Made by a program: the position numbers and the translations under genes | Assembly: GCF_012689525.1 (NCBI RefSeq) | Contig: NZ_CP051514.1 | Location: forward strand, 1,364,001 to 1,428,000 | DNA length: 64,000 nucleotides | Origin: Paraburkholderia aromaticivorans | GTDB lineage: Bacteria > Pseudomonadota > Gammaproteobacteria > Burkholderiales > Burkholderiaceae | Direction of reading: 5' to 3' | Shown: positions 28,720-37,892 of the stretch, piece by piece | Layout of the letters: each line of letters starts with the position of its first letter | Numbering within the stretch: the first letter of the stretch is position 1 | Notes under the pieces: generated by a model | Database searches by the model: none | The model's input: only the letters and a program-made list of their open reading frames with translations | Told to the model about the DNA's origin: nothing

Positions 28720-28836
28720 TCGTAATGCCGCCAAACGGCTCGACGTGACACCCGGACTCTCAAGTATTACGAGGAGCGTGGCCTGCTCACGCCGAGCCGC
28801 AGTCAGGGCCGCTACCGACCCTATAGTCGCGTCGCA
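28720..28836 (+). pseudogene. MerR-family regulator, short N-terminal fragment
   Basis: The plus strand reads AKRLDVT, then after a one-base loss near 28751 TLKYYEERGLLTPSRSQGRY and RPYSRV. This is the winged-helix recognition region of a MerR-type regulator. It breaks off at about 28836, where the Mu-type transposase fragment begins. Confidence 0.75.
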
Positions 28837-29342
28837 TTCACGATCCCGCCTCGCTGCTGCATGACCGTCTCAAAAATTTCCCTTTCGGAGATCGTTCGCT
28901 GTCCTCTCGCCCTGATCGATTTTAAGGCTGCCCGCTGTTCAAAGAGCGAGATGGGACGCCGTCGCAAGTCCGCGTGACGTACCTCTATGTAGCTCTTCTT
29001 TCCCGCACTTACGAATACCCGCGACGGGTCTTCGGGATGGTAACGAACAGTCACAGCTCGGCGTGGCTCCCGCCACGCGGCGAACAACGGATGCCAGTAC
29101 CGGATCCGAAATAAGTTGAGGCCGTCCGCCTGTATTGTTCGTGGCTCGGCTGGCAGGAACCTTATCAAAAACTGCAGTTCTGCATCCGGTGCACTCGGCA
29201 AATATCGGGACTCGGCTGACCTGGAAAGTTCGCGCCACTTCTCGGCCGGAGGAAGTTCAGACAGGCCGCGATGGGGGCTTTTTTGTGGTACCGTCTGCCG
29301 ATTTCGATCGTCAGACATTGTTCGAAAGCTCGCCTGCAGCAA
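28821..29342 (-). pseudogene. Mu/TnsB-type transposase, C-terminal fragment
   Basis: A 173-residue frame whose core (GLNLFRIRYWHPLFAAWR, AVTVRYHPEDPSRVFVSAG and a basic tail) matches the Mu-transposase C-terminal beta-barrel found in TnsB/TniA-like integrases. The catalytic rve domain is absent upstream. It abuts a broken MerR gene, suggesting that a Tn7- or Tn5053-like element once sat here and was partly deleted. Confidence 0.6.
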
Positions 29343-29753
29343 GGGCCGTTCGTGGTGTCGCAGTCTTCTTCATCGTGGGCCGAAGCAACGTTAGTGCAAC
29401 CCGAACGTTACCGTGACATCGTTATTGCGACAGAACCATTCTAAGTGGCATCGAATTGATGCGCATGATCAAGAAAGGACAGTTGAAAGATTCGGGCAAG
29501 ACTGCGCTGTCTGTCGCCCAGCAATTTTACTCGTTTGTTTCATAAGCTGTCCTACGCATATCGCCGTTGTTCGATCGGTTTTCCTTACTGCAACAGAGCC
29601 CAAAATATTACTCTTAGTCATTTTGCGTGTTTGCCCGTCCCATCTTCTTTACCGTAACACAACCACAAAGCCCATCGGGATGGACACGATCTGTCACAGG
29701 CGTCGGCCCTTGCAGCGCCCGATGCCGGATGAATGCGGTGTTGCGGTTCGTTA
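29343..29753. other. Intergenic, lower GC, no gene recognised
   Basis: No credible coding frame. The stretch 29560-29660 is A/T-richer than its surroundings. It lies downstream of the DUF4148 gene. Confidence 0.4.
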
Positions 29754-30014
29754 CTACTGGGTCATCTGATCTGTGGGAGCGCCGGCCGCCGCACGCCGCT
29801 GCGCCACGATGGCGCCCGCGCGTTGCGCGTTTTCCGGGTAGTTGATCCAGTCGAGCGGATCGTAGCCCGCCTGTAGCCATTCGATCAGGTCGGCGCGCAC
29901 CTGAGCCCGCGTCAGCGGCACCGACGTATCGTACGGTTGAGCCTGCGCCGCAGCCGACGCGAAACAGCACGCCGCGGCAAGGACGCCGAGCGCTACACGC
30001 GGAAGGGAGTTCAT
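29754..30014 (-). CDS. DUF4148 periplasmic protein (second copy)
   Basis: Eighty-six residues: a signal peptide MNSLPRVALGVLAAACC ending near AAAQA, then SVPLTRAQVRADLIEWLQAG and DPLDWINYPENAQRAGAIVA, the DUF4148 pattern. The ATG at 30014 is chosen because the signal peptide starts there and AAAAGG lies upstream; a longer open frame is not signal-like. It is a distant paralogue of the protein at 6066-6374. Confidence 0.8.
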   Translation of the reverse strand: MNSLPRVALGVLAAACCFASAAAQAQPYDTSVPLTRAQVRADLIEWLQAGYDPLDWINYPENAQRAGAIVAQRRAAAGAPTDQMTQ

Positions 30015-30249
30015 GGCAAGGCCTTTTATATCAGGGATATTCCTAGAAATATAGGCGCTATCTGGATAATTGAAAGGCGAACTGAGGCATATTTTCTTCT
30101 TGCGTAGCGCACGGGCGGGACGCGAGAAATGTGATTCCGGCAATCATATAGCCGGCTTCCCGCCGTTGCGGTAGCACTGCAGGCGTAGAGCGAGAGTTTC
30201 CGATACTGACTTAATGCCCACGAGGCCCGCGTGGATAAATTGAGTGGAA

Positions 30250-30462
30250 TCAATCCTGCACAGCAACAATATCGCGCTCGTGGTCCGCGCTGAAGCGGAC
30301 CGGATTGTCATCAAGCGGCGCCTGACTCGAGAAGCAGAAAACCGATCCCATTGACACGTGAATTGGAATGAATGCCTCCCGACGTCGCGGCCGCGGGCCG
30401 GCAGCACGAAACCACGGTGCGTCCGTCCGGCGAACGGCGGGCGCGCGATCAAGAACTTCCAT
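30250..30462 (-). pseudogene. DUF1488 gene, decayed copy
   Basis: From ATG 30462 the frame reads MEVLDRAPAV and then departs from the family by a shift. Later pieces (FSADHERDIVAVQ) recall the KTFANGRDRIVAVAQ part of the intact gene at 4084-4353. The start and upstream region match that gene closely. Small deletions have destroyed the middle. Confidence 0.7.
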
Positions 30463-30535
30463 GACACACCTCGACGATATCATTCGCGGTCTTTGTATTT
30501 GTGCTGCGCCGCGCCGCGATAAATCTATCAGAAGT
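30430..30535. repeat. Duplicated segment, copy B part 1
   Basis: Matches 4330-4430 across the DUF1488 start codon and its upstream region. Confidence 0.7.
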
Positions 30536-30669
30536 CACTAGCCCATCGATCGCCAACGACGTAACGATCTGGCGCGCGGCCGCCGTCCGTGGTCGCTTAT
30601 CCATAGCGCATTTGCTTGGATATCCAGCGCCTTTGGCCCTGGTTGCCAAGTGGCTTTTTGTTCTATAGC

Positions 30670-30858
30670 GTGCTCAGCCGGAATTGACGGTAGTCTCATA
30701 TTGAAAGTCGACATTCTTCATGACGGTGAGCCTTCTCGGGAGACGCCGTGTGCCGATCCCGGGCGAGCACCCCGGCATGGCACCTCGGAAACACGGTCAA
30801 ATCAGCGCGAACGCAGTAGCCGCTTCTGAAGAAGCGTGCGTAAATCGCGGCGCGTATC
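30670..30858. repeat. Duplicated segment, copy B part 2
   Basis: Matches 4560-4760: the 3' end and downstream flank of the RelE/ParE toxin gene. Here the toxin gene is complete, so this is probably the parental arrangement. Confidence 0.7.
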
Positions 30859-31140
30859 GGTGACGACGTGAATATAAATCGTGTCGCCGCGCACCTCATA
30901 GATAACCCGGTTCTGACCGCTCAACGCTTCGCGAAAGTTCAGACCGCCAAAATCTGAAAGCTCCGTTGGAACGTAACCGCTCTGCGGGATTTGCTTGATG
31001 TTTTGAAATGTAACCGCAAGCTGCGACGATGTCTGGTTCCACGTCTCGGCACCGAAGCTCCTGAGAATGTACCGGCGGAGATCCTTCATATCCTCCTGCG
31101 CCTCTTCAAGTATGAGGAGTTTAAACGTCGTCTGCGCCAT
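30802..31140 (-). CDS. RelE/ParE-family toxin
   Basis: A 112-residue toxin of the RelE/ParE superfamily: EEAQEDMKDLRRYILRSFG near the N-terminus, LSDFGGLNFREALSGQNRVI in the middle and YEVRGDTIYIHVVTDTRRDL at the C-terminus. Members cleave ribosome-bound mRNA or poison gyrase; which applies is not visible. Its ATG shares a base with the antitoxin stop (TGATG), typical of a coupled type II pair. A piece of a second copy of its 3' end is at 4705-4760. Confidence 0.87.
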   Translation of the reverse strand: MAQTTFKLLILEEAQEDMKDLRRYILRSFGAETWNQTSSQLAVTFQNIKQIPQSGYVPTELSDFGGLNFREALSGQNRVIYEVRGDTIYIHVVTDTRRDLRTLLQKRLLRSR

Positions 31141-31424
31141 CAGCCGATCTGTTCCTTCCGGTCAAGGTCGTCGAGCTCCGCGAGAAACGCATCCGCGTTC
31201 TTGAATTTCCCCTGTTCGATGTCTTTCTGACCCAAGGCCAGAATCTTGAGCAACGCCAGCGTTTGCTGTGTGTCCTCATAGCTTTGCACATCCTGAACGA
31301 CGAGCCTGGCTTCACCGTTCTGCGTGATGAGCAGAGGCTCGCCGGAAGCCGTCAGATCCTTGACAATCTGCGCTGCATCGCTTTTCAGGTAGCTGATTGG
31401 CTTTACGTGGTCTGACAGACGCAT
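31140..31424 (-). CDS. Phd/YefM-family antitoxin
   Basis: A 94-residue antitoxin. The N-terminal Phd/YefM DNA-binding fold reads HVKPISYLKSDAAQIVKDL and PLLITQNGEARLVVQDVQSY; the C-terminal helix (FKNADAFLAELDDLDRKEQ) would wrap the toxin. It precedes the toxin gene and probably represses the operon by binding its own promoter between 31425 and 31500. Confidence 0.88.
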   Translation of the reverse strand: MRLSDHVKPISYLKSDAAQIVKDLTASGEPLLITQNGEARLVVQDVQSYEDTQQTLALLKILALGQKDIEQGKFKNADAFLAELDDLDRKEQIG

Positions 31425-31879
31425 GTGTGACCCTCCGTTCGTTGCTTCGCTTAGACCGAATATAGACCAAATTCGGTTTTATGCAAAGTGCTTGTCTGAA
31501 AACGCGGCTACTCGTGATTTGTCAACAGGATGGTCGATTTGCCCACTGCCAGATACGCTGCAGTTCACAACGTTTGTCCGTCGCCCTGAATTCGCCGCAC
31601 GCGGCTTCGTCCAGTTGCGCATCGCGGGCGATGCAGCGCGCCGGTCGGTGAACCCAGAGGTCAAGTGCGAAACCAACAGACAAGCGAGCGGCTACCGACA
31701 GCGGACGATTTGAACTAAAAAGTTCACGAAGATTGATCACTTAATTATGTCTAGGTGAGTAGCCCACGGGAATCGCACCCGCAGGCCCTCCCAGGTAGGG
31801 TCGAGAACTGACGCGCGCACCGCGAGGCAGGCCGATTCCGGGGCCCAACGTACCGTGGAAGGGGCGGCGGCATGGCCGT
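31425..31879. other. Intergenic, toxin-antitoxin promoter side and IS scar
   Basis: Holds the promoter of the toxin-antitoxin pair (A/T-rich around 31450-31490). I see no other gene. The right part runs into the degraded 5' end of an IS30 transposase. Confidence 0.4.
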
Positions 31880-32677
31880 CGGGCAGACCGGCGCTGGGGC
31901 ACTTGCTGGAGTCCAGAACAAATCAGTCGCCGATTGTGGGTGGACTTTCCTGATGATGAGTCTATGCGGATTTCCTACGAAGCCATCTATCAGGCGCTTT
32001 ACATTCAGGGGCGCGGCGCTTTGCGACGCGAACTGTCTGCGTGTTTGCGCACCGGCCGGGCGCTCCGTGTGCCACGCGCCAGAACGCGACAACGAGGTAA
32101 AGGCTTTATCACCCCCGAGGTGATGATCAGTGAGCGCCCGGCCGAGGTTGCCGATCGCGCCGTGCCCGGTCATTGGGAGGGCGATCTGATAATTGGCCTT
32201 AACAGCACTGCGATCGGTACCCTGGTTGAACGAACAACGCGGTTCACAATGCTGCTACATCTCCCGCCGATGCCGGGCCACGGTCCTGGCGCTCGGGTAA
32301 AGAACGGGCCCGCGTTGTCCGGTCACGGCGCCGAGGCTGTACGCAATGCCATAGCTGCGAAGATCATCCAGTTGCCCGAACATTTGCGCAAATCGCTGAC
32401 GTGGGACCAGGGTGCAGAGATGGCGCAACACGCGCAGCTACAGATCGATACAGGACTGGCAATCTATTTCTGCGACCCACAAAGTCCGTGGCAGCGTGGG
32501 ACTGATGAAAACACCAACGGTCTGCTACGCCAGTACTTTCCTAAAGGCACTGACATGAGCAGATACTCCGAGCGTGAACTTGATGCGGTCGCGAATGCGC
32601 TTAATTGCAGACCCCGCAAAACCCTCGGGTGGAAGACACCAACGGAAGCGCTTGAAGAGTTACTATTCGCAGCATGA
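31880..32677 (+). pseudogene. IS30-family transposase lacking its N-terminus
   Basis: The frame preserves WSPEQISRRLWVDFPDDESM and the complete catalytic part: Asp in GHWEGDLIIG, Asp in LTWDQGAEMAQH and Glu in TDENTNGLLRQYFPKGTD, to the natural end. The N-terminal helix-turn-helix is missing or degraded upstream of about 31880, so the element is probably inactive. An IS3 fragment follows four bases later. Confidence 0.8.
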
Positions 32678-32680
32678 ATT

Positions 32681-33052
32681 GTGGTGTTGCAACGACTCCT
32701 TGAACCTAAGCAATACACGTCCATTGCCTTTGGACGGCGCTGCCGCGAAGCAGGCGTACAGCCGTCGATGGGCACGGCCGGCGATGCCTATGACAACGCC
32801 ATGTGCGAGTCGTTCTTCGGCACACTCGAAGCAGAACTGCTCTGTCGCGAACATTTCGCGACCCACGAACAGGCACGGCGGCGTCTGTTCTCGTTTCTGG
32901 AGAGCTGGTACAACATACGCGGCCTGCACAGCAGCATCGGCTACTGTTCGCCGCTCGAGTTCGAAAACCGCCCGGCCGTGGACAACCCGCGATTCAACCT
33001 TGTCGGGAGGTGCCACACCGCATTAAACTCAACTGCAAATCTATCCGTCTAA
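32681..33052 (+). pseudogene. IS3-family transposase (OrfB), C-terminal fragment
   Basis: About 120 residues of the rve catalytic domain: MGTAGDAYDNAMCESFFGTL (with the catalytic Glu), then ESWYNIRGLHSSIGYCSPLE. The upstream two thirds of OrfB and all of OrfA are missing. It is sandwiched between IS30 and IS6 remnants. Confidence 0.85.
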
Positions 33053-33063
33053 CCGGGTCAACC

Positions 33064-33530
33064 TCAGGCCTTCATCACGCGCACGGCGCGGTGCGAGGCG
33101 GCGTAGCCATCAAGCGTGATGGTCTTCGGTGGCTGGCCTTGATGTTTGATTGCCTTCCTGAAAAACGCCTTTGCCGCCTTCACGTCGCGCCTGGCGCTGA
33201 GCATGAAGTCGACCGTCTGACCAGCCCGATCCACCGCCCGATAAAGATAGACCCACTTGCCGCGCAGCTGAGGTAAGTCTCGTCGACACGCCACGACTGG
33301 CCGGTGGACCTGCAAAAGCGGTTCCACTGTTTGACGAATTCCGGCGCAAAGCGACGCACCCAGCGAAGGATCGTCGTGCGCGCCAACGACAGACCCCGTT
33401 TCGCCATCATTTCGAACAGATCGCGCAGGCTAAGCTTGTAGCGCAGGTACCAGCGAACACACAGAATGATCACATCGCGGTCAAAATGACGGCCCGCGAA
33501 CAGTTCCTCCAGACTCTTCAGCTTGCACAT
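33064..33530 (-). pseudogene. IS6-family transposase, frameshifted and 3'-truncated
   Basis: From 33530 the minus strand encodes [40 protein letters not shown] and SWRVDETYL with the first catalytic Asp. Near 33270 the frame shifts and continues [20 protein letters not shown] (second part of the domain) to RAVRVMKA at 33064, where it stops short. The last catalytic residue and the C-terminus are missing. Confidence 0.85.
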
Positions 33531-33608
33531 CGGCGGTTCTCAATTCGTTCAGACCGACACCTTAACCGATTCGCCCCCGCGCTATTTGCACAGAGCCATT
33601 CCTGGCAC

Positions 33609-33863
33609 CTACGGCGAGCTGCTGCGCGACAAAGGGAATGGCCAAAGACATCGTCGACAGATGCACCGTAAGGCGCAGATCTCGTCCGCCCGGGCTGGGA
33701 TCACCGCCTGTTGCAAGTTATGCAGCAATTGCTTTCCGTCCGCCCATGACAGTCCTACAGATTCGGTATCGAGCGTTTGGCTTGGCCGCTCGATGCGGCC
33801 CACCTCGATCGCATTTACATCACCCCAATCGGTAGTCAGTTCGACGCGAACGACGATTTTCAT
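33609..33863 (-). pseudogene. ISKra4-family transposase, N-terminal fragment
   Basis: Starting MKIVVRVELTTDWGDVNAIE at 33863, followed by VGLSWADGKQLLHNLQQAV and CALRCICRRC, the N-terminal zinc-binding-type region of ISKra4 transposases. The frame fails after CRRC near 33660 and the catalytic domain is absent. Confidence 0.7.
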
Positions 33864-34151
33864 CGCGACCTCGACGTAGGCACTGGCGAGGTTCGATGCT
33901 AGCGCAGTCGAAAACCTCACGCTTTTTAACAGTCCCACTAAATCGTACCAACCTTAGTTCGTTTGACAACAATCCAGGGCCGACATTTGCCGTGAGCGTA
34001 TGCGCGCTCAATGAAGCAAAACTGATGTCATCAAGTAGCGCCCGTGCGCGCTTCGCGATTATCGATTCGACCTCGTCGGCAACTTCATGACGCGGCTGAA
34101 TCTGCTACAGGATAGCCATCGCCGGCTCCCCAATTCGTTCGATGGATAGTG

Positions 34152-35504
34152 TCAAAACAAGGTCTCCTGCGCCGCAGAAACCGACCTTAGCGGGCCTTCA
34201 ACTACGAGACCGGCGTCCCTCAAGAACGCGAGCACGCTTCGTGGAGGCGCATGCAGTTTCCGGGCGAGCATCGAAGCATACTCGCCAACCGGAAAGGCCG
34301 GATGACAGTCATCGAACGATTCGAGAAGTTCCTGGGCAAGTTCGATTGGAACCTTAAGCCCCGCTTGTACAGACAGCACGCGTAACTGGCTCGCCGACAG
34401 CGTGGCATTCGTCACCCACGTAAGGTCGTCGGCGGCAACAGACGCCTTGATGCCCGTCACGAGATAAGTCGGCTCCTCCATATCCTCGATAAAGGGCAAC
34501 AGAGCACCACGCTCGGCCAAGCCTTGCAGATAATAAAAGACCGCGATTCTTGCCGCACTTTTCTGGCCCGCCTCGACCCAGTAACGTTCGCTGAGATATC
34601 GCAGCACATCGGAAAACGCAACTTCGCGCACCGCTGCACCAGTGCTGGTTGACACGATGAAGCGACTAAACGCATCAGCCTGCCAGCCGCGGCGGTCCAT
34701 GCCGAACGCGTCCTCCCCGCAAACTTCGATATCGACTTCGGCAGGCCACTGGTCACAATGCAGTGCCATTTGCTTCTGCAGCACCTCCAGCTGTTGCGCG
34801 CGGCTCAACTGTCGGAAGAAAGCATTGTCGGCAAAAACGAGAGGCGACGTCCACGCCGAAGACGCCTTGTCAGCGGCGCCCGGAATAGAAGGGGCGTGCC
34901 ACTCTCCGGCCGGCAACGACGCCGAGCGTCGCGGAGCTTTCTCAAAAGGGGCGAGCCAACTCTTGTTCTCAATCGAGTGAAGCACGTACTGGCGTAAGTC
35001 AGCCCATCCGTGGATCCGGGCGGGTTCCGGTAGGCTTACAATAAGCGCCGGCACCTTGAGCTTCCCAACGCGATCGAGAGGCACCGTATGAGGCAATCCA
35101 GGGATGGCGATTTCAACGATAAGCTGACCGTCCGCTGTCTCAGCCACAAAGTCGACCGGAACATGAACGACCTCGATGTCAGCTATGGAGTCGGTCCACT
35201 GGATGAGGAAGCTCGGAACGCGACCTGCGCCCGGCTCCCCGCCGGCAAGCGGCGCTTTGATGAACCTGCTTTCCAGAAGGATGTGCTGGGCCGCTGCGCG
35301 CAACGCATAGTGTGCCGATAGTCGGCATGTTGCCCGGTGTGCGTGTCTGAAATATGGAAAGCCGTTTTCGGGGACTGTGCGCTGCAGTTCTTTGCCGCAG
35401 ACAACGCAGAAGTAAGCTGAGTGATCGGACGCAAATACATCGCTCGCAGCGGCCACGTTCGCCGCCGAGCCCCTTGCAAAAACGATAGGCGCAGCCTTGG
35501 GCAT
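34152..35504 (-). CDS. CoiA-like zinc-finger/nuclease-type protein, uncharacterised
   Basis: About 450 residues. The N-terminal part resembles competence protein CoiA: a zinc-finger pair CVVCGKEL, then GFPYFRHAHRATCRLSAHY and a helix, then VDFVAETADGQLIVEIAI, in which the Asp and Glu sit where restriction-endonuclease-like folds have metal ligands. The C-terminal 250 residues (with FSRFIVSTSTGAAVREVAFS) have no family I recognise. CoiA proteins take part in processing incoming DNA; the role here is unknown. The ATG at 35504 fits the family start but lacks a ribosome binding site, and the frame is open to a TTG at 35654. It stands alone between IS remnants and vapBC. Confidence 0.6.
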   Translation of the reverse strand: MPKAAPIVFARGSAANVAAASDVFASDHSAYFCVVCGKELQRTVPENGFPYFRHAHRATCRLSAHYALRAAAQHILLESRFIKAPLAGGEPGAGRVPSFLIQWTDSIADIEVVHVPVDFVAETADGQLIVEIAIPGLPHTVPLDRVGKLKVPALIVSLPEPARIHGWADLRQYVLHSIENKSWLAPFEKAPRRSASLPAGEWHAPSIPGAADKASSAWTSPLVFADNAFFRQLSRAQQLEVLQKQMALHCDQWPAEVDIEVCGEDAFGMDRRGWQADAFSRFIVSTSTGAAVREVAFSDVLRYLSERYWVEAGQKSAARIAVFYYLQGLAERGALLPFIEDMEEPTYLVTGIKASVAADDLTWVTNATLSASQLRVLSVQAGLKVPIELAQELLESFDDCHPAFPVGEYASMLARKLHAPPRSVLAFLRDAGLVVEGPLRSVSAAQETLF

Positions 35505-35672
35505 TGGCAGTACCGGTCTGTTTGCACGTCTCGCTTTTACCGCACATGGGTTGAATTTGCCTAACCGATAAGCAAAAAGCGTTGTAAATTGCAGACGCCA
35601 CTTGTCATCGATTTCTGACACTACTGCGGCATCAGCGAAGCATGCGCCACGCAACCCGGCATTACTTCTCGC

Positions 35673-36068
35673 TTAGGTGTTGCTGGTCTTCGGAAAGAAC
35701 ACGACGTTTGGCAAGCCCTCGAAATGCCGGTCGCAGGTCAGTAAATCCGCGTCTTGATGTCGCGCCGTTGCGTAGACGATCGCGTCTGCCGTCGCCAGCT
35801 TGTATTCCCGATGCAGGTCAGCGGCCAGCAACGCGATCGTCGTGTCCAGCGGGACGACCCGACATTTTTGTGTGTAGGCGATAACTTCGTCGGCTTTCTC
35901 CTCCCCGACTTCCCGTACCAACCACTTTGACAGTTCGAGCTGCACGATTGTTGGCACGACGCAGTAGCGCTTGTCCGGCAGCACGTCGCTGAGCCTTTTG
36001 CCAAGCACGCTACCCGTCAGCCATTCGATCCAGGCCGACGTGTCCACTACTCGAAACGGAGCCGTCAT
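35673..36068 (-). CDS. vapC: VapC-type PIN-domain toxin
   Basis: A 131-residue PIN-domain ribonuclease. The acidic metal ligands are visible: Asp in RVVDTSAWIEW (residue 9), Glu in IVQLELSKW (about 45), Asp in LATADAIVYATA (about 94) and Asp in LLTCDRHF (about 112). VapC toxins cleave tRNA or rRNA. Its start overlaps the end of the antitoxin gene by one base. Confidence 0.9.
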   Translation of the reverse strand: MTAPFRVVDTSAWIEWLTGSVLGKRLSDVLPDKRYCVVPTIVQLELSKWLVREVGEEKADEVIAYTQKCRVVPLDTTIALLAADLHREYKLATADAIVYATARHQDADLLTCDRHFEGLPNVVFFPKTSNT

Positions 36069-36280
36069 CAGTACCGGTCCTGCCGGTCACGGTAATCACT
36101 CGTGTCGGCCCCCTTCGCCATTCCAGCGAGTTGCCCCAACTCAGGCACGGGCATTAGCAGCACGCCCTTGCCTTTGGGAATAAAAACGAATTCCTGGCCC
36201 GCTTCCCAATGCTGTTCGTCGCGAACTTCCTTGGGGATGGAAATTTGAAACTTGCTGGATAACGTGGCAAGCGCTGTCAT
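36068..36280 (-). CDS. vapB: VapB-type antitoxin, AbrB/MazE fold
   Basis: Seventy residues. The swapped-hairpin AbrB DNA-binding motif is ATLSSKFQISIPKEVRDEQH followed by WEAGQEFVFIPKGKGVLLMP. The C-terminal tail (LAGMAKGADTSDYRDRQDRY) should block the PIN toxin active site. It precedes vapC and probably represses their shared promoter upstream of 36281. Confidence 0.88.
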   Translation of the reverse strand: MTALATLSSKFQISIPKEVRDEQHWEAGQEFVFIPKGKGVLLMPVPELGQLAGMAKGADTSDYRDRQDRY

Positions 36281-36426
36281 TTTTACTCCAAGTCGATCGA
36301 TATGCTAGAGGTAAGAATACACCTTATCGTGCGTACTATCAATCCAGCCGTGGTGGGTAACCAACTTTGACACGTTGCCCGACTTTCGCACCGGACATGC
36401 GCGCCTGCGCGACTCCACATTTTGAT

Positions 36427-36753
36427 TCAGCGCATTAGGTGTCGAGCCGGACCCCAATCACTTTGCTGCTCACACTTCTGACTGATCTGTCCCACGCTCC
36501 TCGCCGCCCCATAACGTTCACCCGTCACCTCACGCGGTACCAAAGCTCTCTCGCCGCGCAAGCTACGGCCGTTGCCGCATGATGCGCCTCCGCTCAATTC
36601 CGATATATGGCGCGGCTTCAGCCTAAGCCGTTCCGCCGCGCGCCACGGCTTGAGCTTGCCCTCGGCGACGTCCTGAATGACCTTGAACCTGTCCAGTTCG
36701 CGCATCGTCATCGCTATCCGTTCGGTCGCAGCCATCAAAGCCTCCCGCGCCAA
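36427..36753 (-). pseudogene. ISNCY-type transposase, N-terminal fragment
   Basis: The piece MTMRELDRFKVIQDVAEGKL followed by WRAAERLRLKPRHI is the N-terminal helix-turn-helix of ISNCY (IS1202-like) transposases. After it the frame degenerates; no catalytic domain remains. The adjacent IS110 gene may have replaced part of it. Confidence 0.6.
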
Positions 36754-36866
36754 AACGCCGGCAGCCGGTCAGCTTACGCTGCGAAAAAGCGGACATAATA
36801 AAATGGCCAGCCCGATCCCAGCGACCGGTCTACGATAGGTAGTTGTCCAAGGTAGAGGAGAGCGCC

Positions 36867-37892
36867 ATGAACGAGGTCACGCTGATCGGCATTGATCTGG
36901 GCAAGCACGTCTTTCATTTGCACGCGCAGGATGCAAAGGGTAGCGAGGTGTTCCGCAAGAAGCCTCCGCGCTCGCAACTGCTCCCGTTCTTCAGCAATCT
37001 CAAGGCGGTCACCGTGGTCATGGAGGCTTGCGCTGGTTCGCACTGGCTGGCTCGCAAACTCAACGCGATGGGGCACGTTGCCAAGCTGGTTTCGCCGCAG
37101 TATGTGCGGCCTTTTGTGAAGAGCAACAAGAACGATTTCGTCGACGCGGAAGCGATCTGCGAAGCCGCATCACGGCCTTCGATGCGCTTCGTCGAGCCTC
37201 GAACGGAAGCGCAGCAGCTTCTGGCGGCGTTGCACCGAGTGCGCGAAAGTCTGGTGATCGAACGCACGGCTACCATCAACCGCATTCACGGAATACTGCT
37301 TGAGTTTGGAATCGTGATTCCTCTGTCGAAGATTACGCTACGGCGGCTGCCCGACGCGCTAGCGGTACACGACCTGGCGCCGCGGCTGATCCAGATCATT
37401 CACCGGCTTCATGAGCACTATCGCTATCTCGATCAGCAGGTTGCCGATGTCGAGCGGGACCTGACCGCACAGTTGCGCGAAGACGAGAACGCGGCCCGGC
37501 TGCTATCGATTCCCGGAATCGGGACCATTACGGCGAGCCTGCTGGCTTCAGAGGTGGGTAACGTGGCGCAGTTCGCGTGTGGTCGAAACTTCGCCGCGTC
37601 GATAGGTCTGGTGCCAAGGCAGCACAGCACCGGGGGCCGAAGTACCTTGTGTGGAATCAGCAAGCGCTGCGACAAGCATTTACGCCATCTGCTTGTCCAG
37701 GGCGCGCGAGCCGTCATACAGCGTGCAGATCAGCGCACTGACAGGCTCGGCGCGTGGATCCGGTCGATGCTGACGCGACGTCACTCAAACGTTGTCGCCT
37801 GTGCCGTCGCCAACAAACTTGCACGCATCGCCAGGGCCGTGCTGACAAAGCACACCGCATACGATGCATCGCGTCTTGAGTGCGAGGTCTGA
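36867..37892 (+). CDS. IS110-family transposase
   Basis: A 341-residue DEDD transposase. The N-terminal RuvC-like domain begins MNEVTLIGIDLGKHVFHLHA, with VVMEACAGSHWLARKL and NKNDFVDAEAICEA. The C-terminal part has LLSIPGIGTITASLLASEVG and ASIGLVPRQHSTGGRSTLCG. IS110 elements insert without classical inverted repeats and use a guide (bridge) RNA from their non-coding ends. GAGGAG upstream supports the ATG at 36867. The gene appears intact; I cannot fix the element ends. Confidence 0.92.
   Translation: MNEVTLIGIDLGKHVFHLHAQDAKGSEVFRKKPPRSQLLPFFSNLKAVTVVMEACAGSHWLARKLNAMGHVAKLVSPQYVRPFVKSNKNDFVDAEAICEAASRPSMRFVEPRTEAQQLLAALHRVRESLVIERTATINRIHGILLEFGIVIPLSKITLRRLPDALAVHDLAPRLIQIIHRLHEHYRYLDQQVADVERDLTAQLREDENAARLLSIPGIGTITASLLASEVGNVAQFACGRNFAASIGLVPRQHSTGGRSTLCGISKRCDKHLRHLLVQGARAVIQRADQRTDRLGAWIRSMLTRRHSNVVACAVANKLARIARAVLTKHTAYDASRLECEV

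Noticed and set aside
31542..31740. Short frames between the toxin-antitoxin pair and the IS30 remnant
   Set aside because: Frames on both strands are equally open, no ribosome binding site and no family resemblance.
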